The notes under the pieces: model-generated
The model's database searches: none
What the model saw: only the letters and a program-made list of their open reading frames with translations
Told to the model about the DNA's origin: nothing
From: Candidatus Kapaibacterium sp.
Lineage (GTDB): Bacteria > Bacteroidota > Ignavibacteria > Kapaibacteriales > UBA2268
DNA: 16,598 nucleotides
NCBI GenBank assembly: GCA_938038165.1
Contig: CALHRB010000072.1
Coordinates: 1 to 16,598, forward strand
Direction of reading: 5' to 3'
Part shown: one piece after another, positions 14,859 to 16,598 of the stretch
Layout: the number at the start of each line of letters is the position of its first letter
How positions within the stretch are numbered: the first letter of the stretch is position 1
Made by a program: the position numbers and the translations under genes

Positions 14859-16598
14859 TCATCCGATTCTTAAAAAATTTTCAGAATTTTTGAACATTTT
14901 AAGTATTTTTTCTTTTAATACTAAATATTCATTCGATCTCAAGTGTGGATCTTTCTCTAAAATCAAAATAGCTTGATTTTTGGCTTTGGTTATGATATCC
15001 CCATCCTGAACAATATTAATATATTTAAAATCTGGAACCCCGGACTGTTTTAAGCCAAGTATATCCCCGGGTCCTCTTAATTTTAAATCAACTTCAGAAA
15101 TTTCGAATCCGTCGGTTGTTCTTTCCATGGTTTTTAGTCTAATGATAGAGGCTAATTGATCATCATCAGCAATACCTTTTCGTGCCATCTGGTATTTGAA
15201 ATTATCTTTGGTAATAAGAAAACAAAAACCCTGACGTTCTCCCCTGCCAATTCTTCCCCTTAACTGATGAAGCTGGGACAATCCAAAGCGTTCTGCATTT
15301 TCTATAACCATAATATTTGAATCGGGAATATCTATTCCAACTTCGATGACTGTGGTAGAGACTAATATCTGATATTTTTTTTGTAAAAAATCCTGCATCA
15401 CAGTTTCTTTTTCGGACCAATACATTTGTCCGTGAATTAGTCCGATAGTGAATTCCGGAAAGACTTTTTCGGCTAAAAACTCATAATGCTCTTTGGCGGC
15501 TTTCAATTCTAATTTTTCGGATTTTTCGACCAAAGGGTAAACAATATAAGCTTGCTCTCCGCGGGAAATTTTTTCCCTAATAAAATCATAAACTGAATTA
15601 ATTTGGCTTTCAAAAATTATTTTGGTGATTATTGGTTTTCTGTTTTTTGGCATTTCTCTGATAACTGAAACATCAAGGTCGCCATATAGTGTCATTGTAA
15701 GAGTTCTCGGAATAGGAGTTGCAGTCATAACCAGAACATGAGGCATCAATTTTAATTCTGTTAATGATGCGGCAGCCATATTGATCAGGTTTGCTCTTTG
15801 TGCTACTCCAAATCTTTGTTGCTCATCAATTACAATAAGACCTAAATTTTTGTATTTTATATCATTTTCAAAAAGGGAATGAGTGCCAATGATGATATTG
15901 GCCTCACCGTTTTCTATGAAAGAAATATTTTGCTTTTTATTCGATGCTTTTATTCCGCTGGTTAGAAGAGTAACTTTAAGAGATGGAGTAATTAATTTTA
16001 AAAATTGATTGATTGTTCTGAAATGCTGCTCTGCCAAAACCTCAGTTGGTGCCATCATAGCAACCTGAAAGCCATTTTCGACGGCAATCAGCATAATTAA
16101 CAATGAAACAATTGTTTTGCCTGAACCAACATCGCCCTGAATCAATCTGTTCATTGGTTTTCCACTGCTAAGGTCTTCTATTATTTCCTTAATAACTTTT
16201 TTTTGGTCATTAGTTAACTTGAAAGGTAAGTTATCTACCAATTTTCTTGCCAAATGACTTTTCACATCAAAAACCAAGCCTGAATACTGTTGCTTAAAAT
16301 TATTTTTTATCAAGTTGACGAACATTTCGTAAAAAAAGATTTCCTCAAATTTTAATCTTAAATTTGCCTGATTGGTTTGAGAAATATTCTCAGGAAAATG
16401 GAGGAGGCTTATTGTAAGACTGATTGAAGGTAAATTGTTTGCTTTTAATATGTGCTCAGGTAGTGTTTCAGTAATATTATTTAAATAAACAGGAAGTACA
16501 GATTTTATAATATTCCTCAGAATTTTATTGTTTATCCCGCTTGATTTCATTTTTTCCGTTAATGAGTAGATTGGCAAAAGAACACCTTTCGAATAATC
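14859..16598 (-). CDS. recG: ATP-dependent DNA helicase RecG (3' part, truncated by window edge)
   Basis: Superfamily 2 helicase that remodels stalled replication forks and Holliday junctions. The frame remains open through the right edge (preceding in-frame residues read DYSKGVL), so the TTG at 16577 is not the true start; about the first fifth of the protein, the wedge domain, lies outside. Numbered from that TTG, visible motifs are the IYSLTE stretch after the wedge domain (3-8), LTNDQ (121-125), Walker A GDVGSGKT (148-155), APTEVLAEQH, the Walker B VIDEQQRFG typical of RecG, MTATPIPRTLT, and the motif V/VI region TVIEVGIDIP and QLRGRIGRG. A C-terminal TRG-like region with LRGPGDILGLKQSG follows. 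It stands 162 bp upstream of the secreted-protein gene on the same strand; I see no functional link. Confidence 0.95.
   Translation of the reverse strand, partial: DYSKGVLLPIYSLTEKMKSSGINNKILRNIIKSVLPVYLNNITETLPEHILKANNLPSISLTISLLHFPENISQTNQANLRLKFEEIFFYEMFVNLIKNNFKQQYSGLVFDVKSHLARKLVDNLPFKLTNDQKKVIKEIIEDLSSGKPMNRLIQGDVGSGKTIVSLLIMLIAVENGFQVAMMAPTEVLAEQHFRTINQFLKLITPSLKVTLLTSGIKASNKKQNISFIENGEANIIIGTHSLFENDIKYKNLGLIVIDEQQRFGVAQRANLINMAAASLTELKLMPHVLVMTATPIPRTLTMTLYGDLDVSVIREMPKNRKPIITKIIFESQINSVYDFIREKISRGEQAYIVYPLVEKSEKLELKAAKEHYEFLAEKVFPEFTIGLIHGQMYWSEKETVMQDFLQKKYQILVSTTVIEVGIDIPDSNIMVIENAERFGLSQLHQLRGRIGRGERQGFCFLITKDNFKYQMARKGIADDDQLASIIRLKTMERTTDGFEISEVDLKLRGPGDILGLKQSGVPDFKYINIVQDGDIITKAKNQAILILEKDPHLRSNEYLVLKEKILKMFKNSENFLRIG

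Noticed and set aside
1..16598. CRISPR arrays, tRNA or rRNA genes, insertion sequences
   Set aside because: No regularly spaced direct repeats, no tRNA-like cloverleaf region and no transposase-like protein were seen on either strand.

Overview
The window carries a dissimilatory sulfite reductase (dsr) operon on the + strand (1 to about 10,280). It is followed by two unrelated genes on the - strand: a very large secreted surface protein and the end of recG. The DNA is AT-rich. The giant protein ends in a type IX secretion (Por) C-terminal sorting domain, and its N-terminal region resembles the GEVED domain; both are typical of the Bacteroidota/Chlorobiota (FCB) group. Because the dsr set includes a reductive-type marker (DsrD), I infer a non-phototrophic sulfur-metabolising member of that group, for example an Ignavibacteria/Kapabacteria-like lineage. 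This placement is inference; there is no rRNA or other phylogenetic marker here beyond RecG and DsrAB.

The operon reads: qmoC (3' part only, running off the left edge), dsrA, dsrB, dsrD, dsrN, a small ferritin-like protein gene, dsrL, dsrC, dsrM, dsrK. All genes are on the same strand with short gaps; only the dsrC-dsrM gap (199 bp) is sizeable, and it holds competing inverted repeats. The operon closes with a clear intrinsic terminator (10248-10283). No dsrJOP, dsrEFH, aprAB or sat lies in the window. aprAB, sat and qmoAB could sit upstream of the left edge.

How the parts fit: QmoC is the membrane subunit of the complex that links the quinone pool to APS reductase. DsrAB is the siroheme sulfite reductase, and DsrN would amidate its siroheme. 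DsrD is a winged-helix-fold activator associated with reductive DsrAB. DsrC takes sulfur from DsrAB as a trisulfide on its two C-terminal cysteines. DsrMK would reduce that trisulfide using quinol. DsrL is an iron-sulfur flavoprotein that exchanges electrons between NAD(P)H and DsrAB. Having DsrD and DsrL in one operon, with a bare DsrMK and an embedded ferritin-like protein, is the most interesting aspect of the window: it mixes elements usually linked to sulfite reduction and to sulfur oxidation.

The right part (10,309-16,598) is on the - strand. recG (5' part beyond the right edge) is followed after a 162-bp AT-rich gap by a 1442-residue secreted protein with a tyrosine-rich N-terminus, CARDB-like modules, a parallel beta-helix, four Ig-like modules and the sorting domain. 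That gene ends at a strong terminator facing the dsr operon terminator, so the two transcription units converge.
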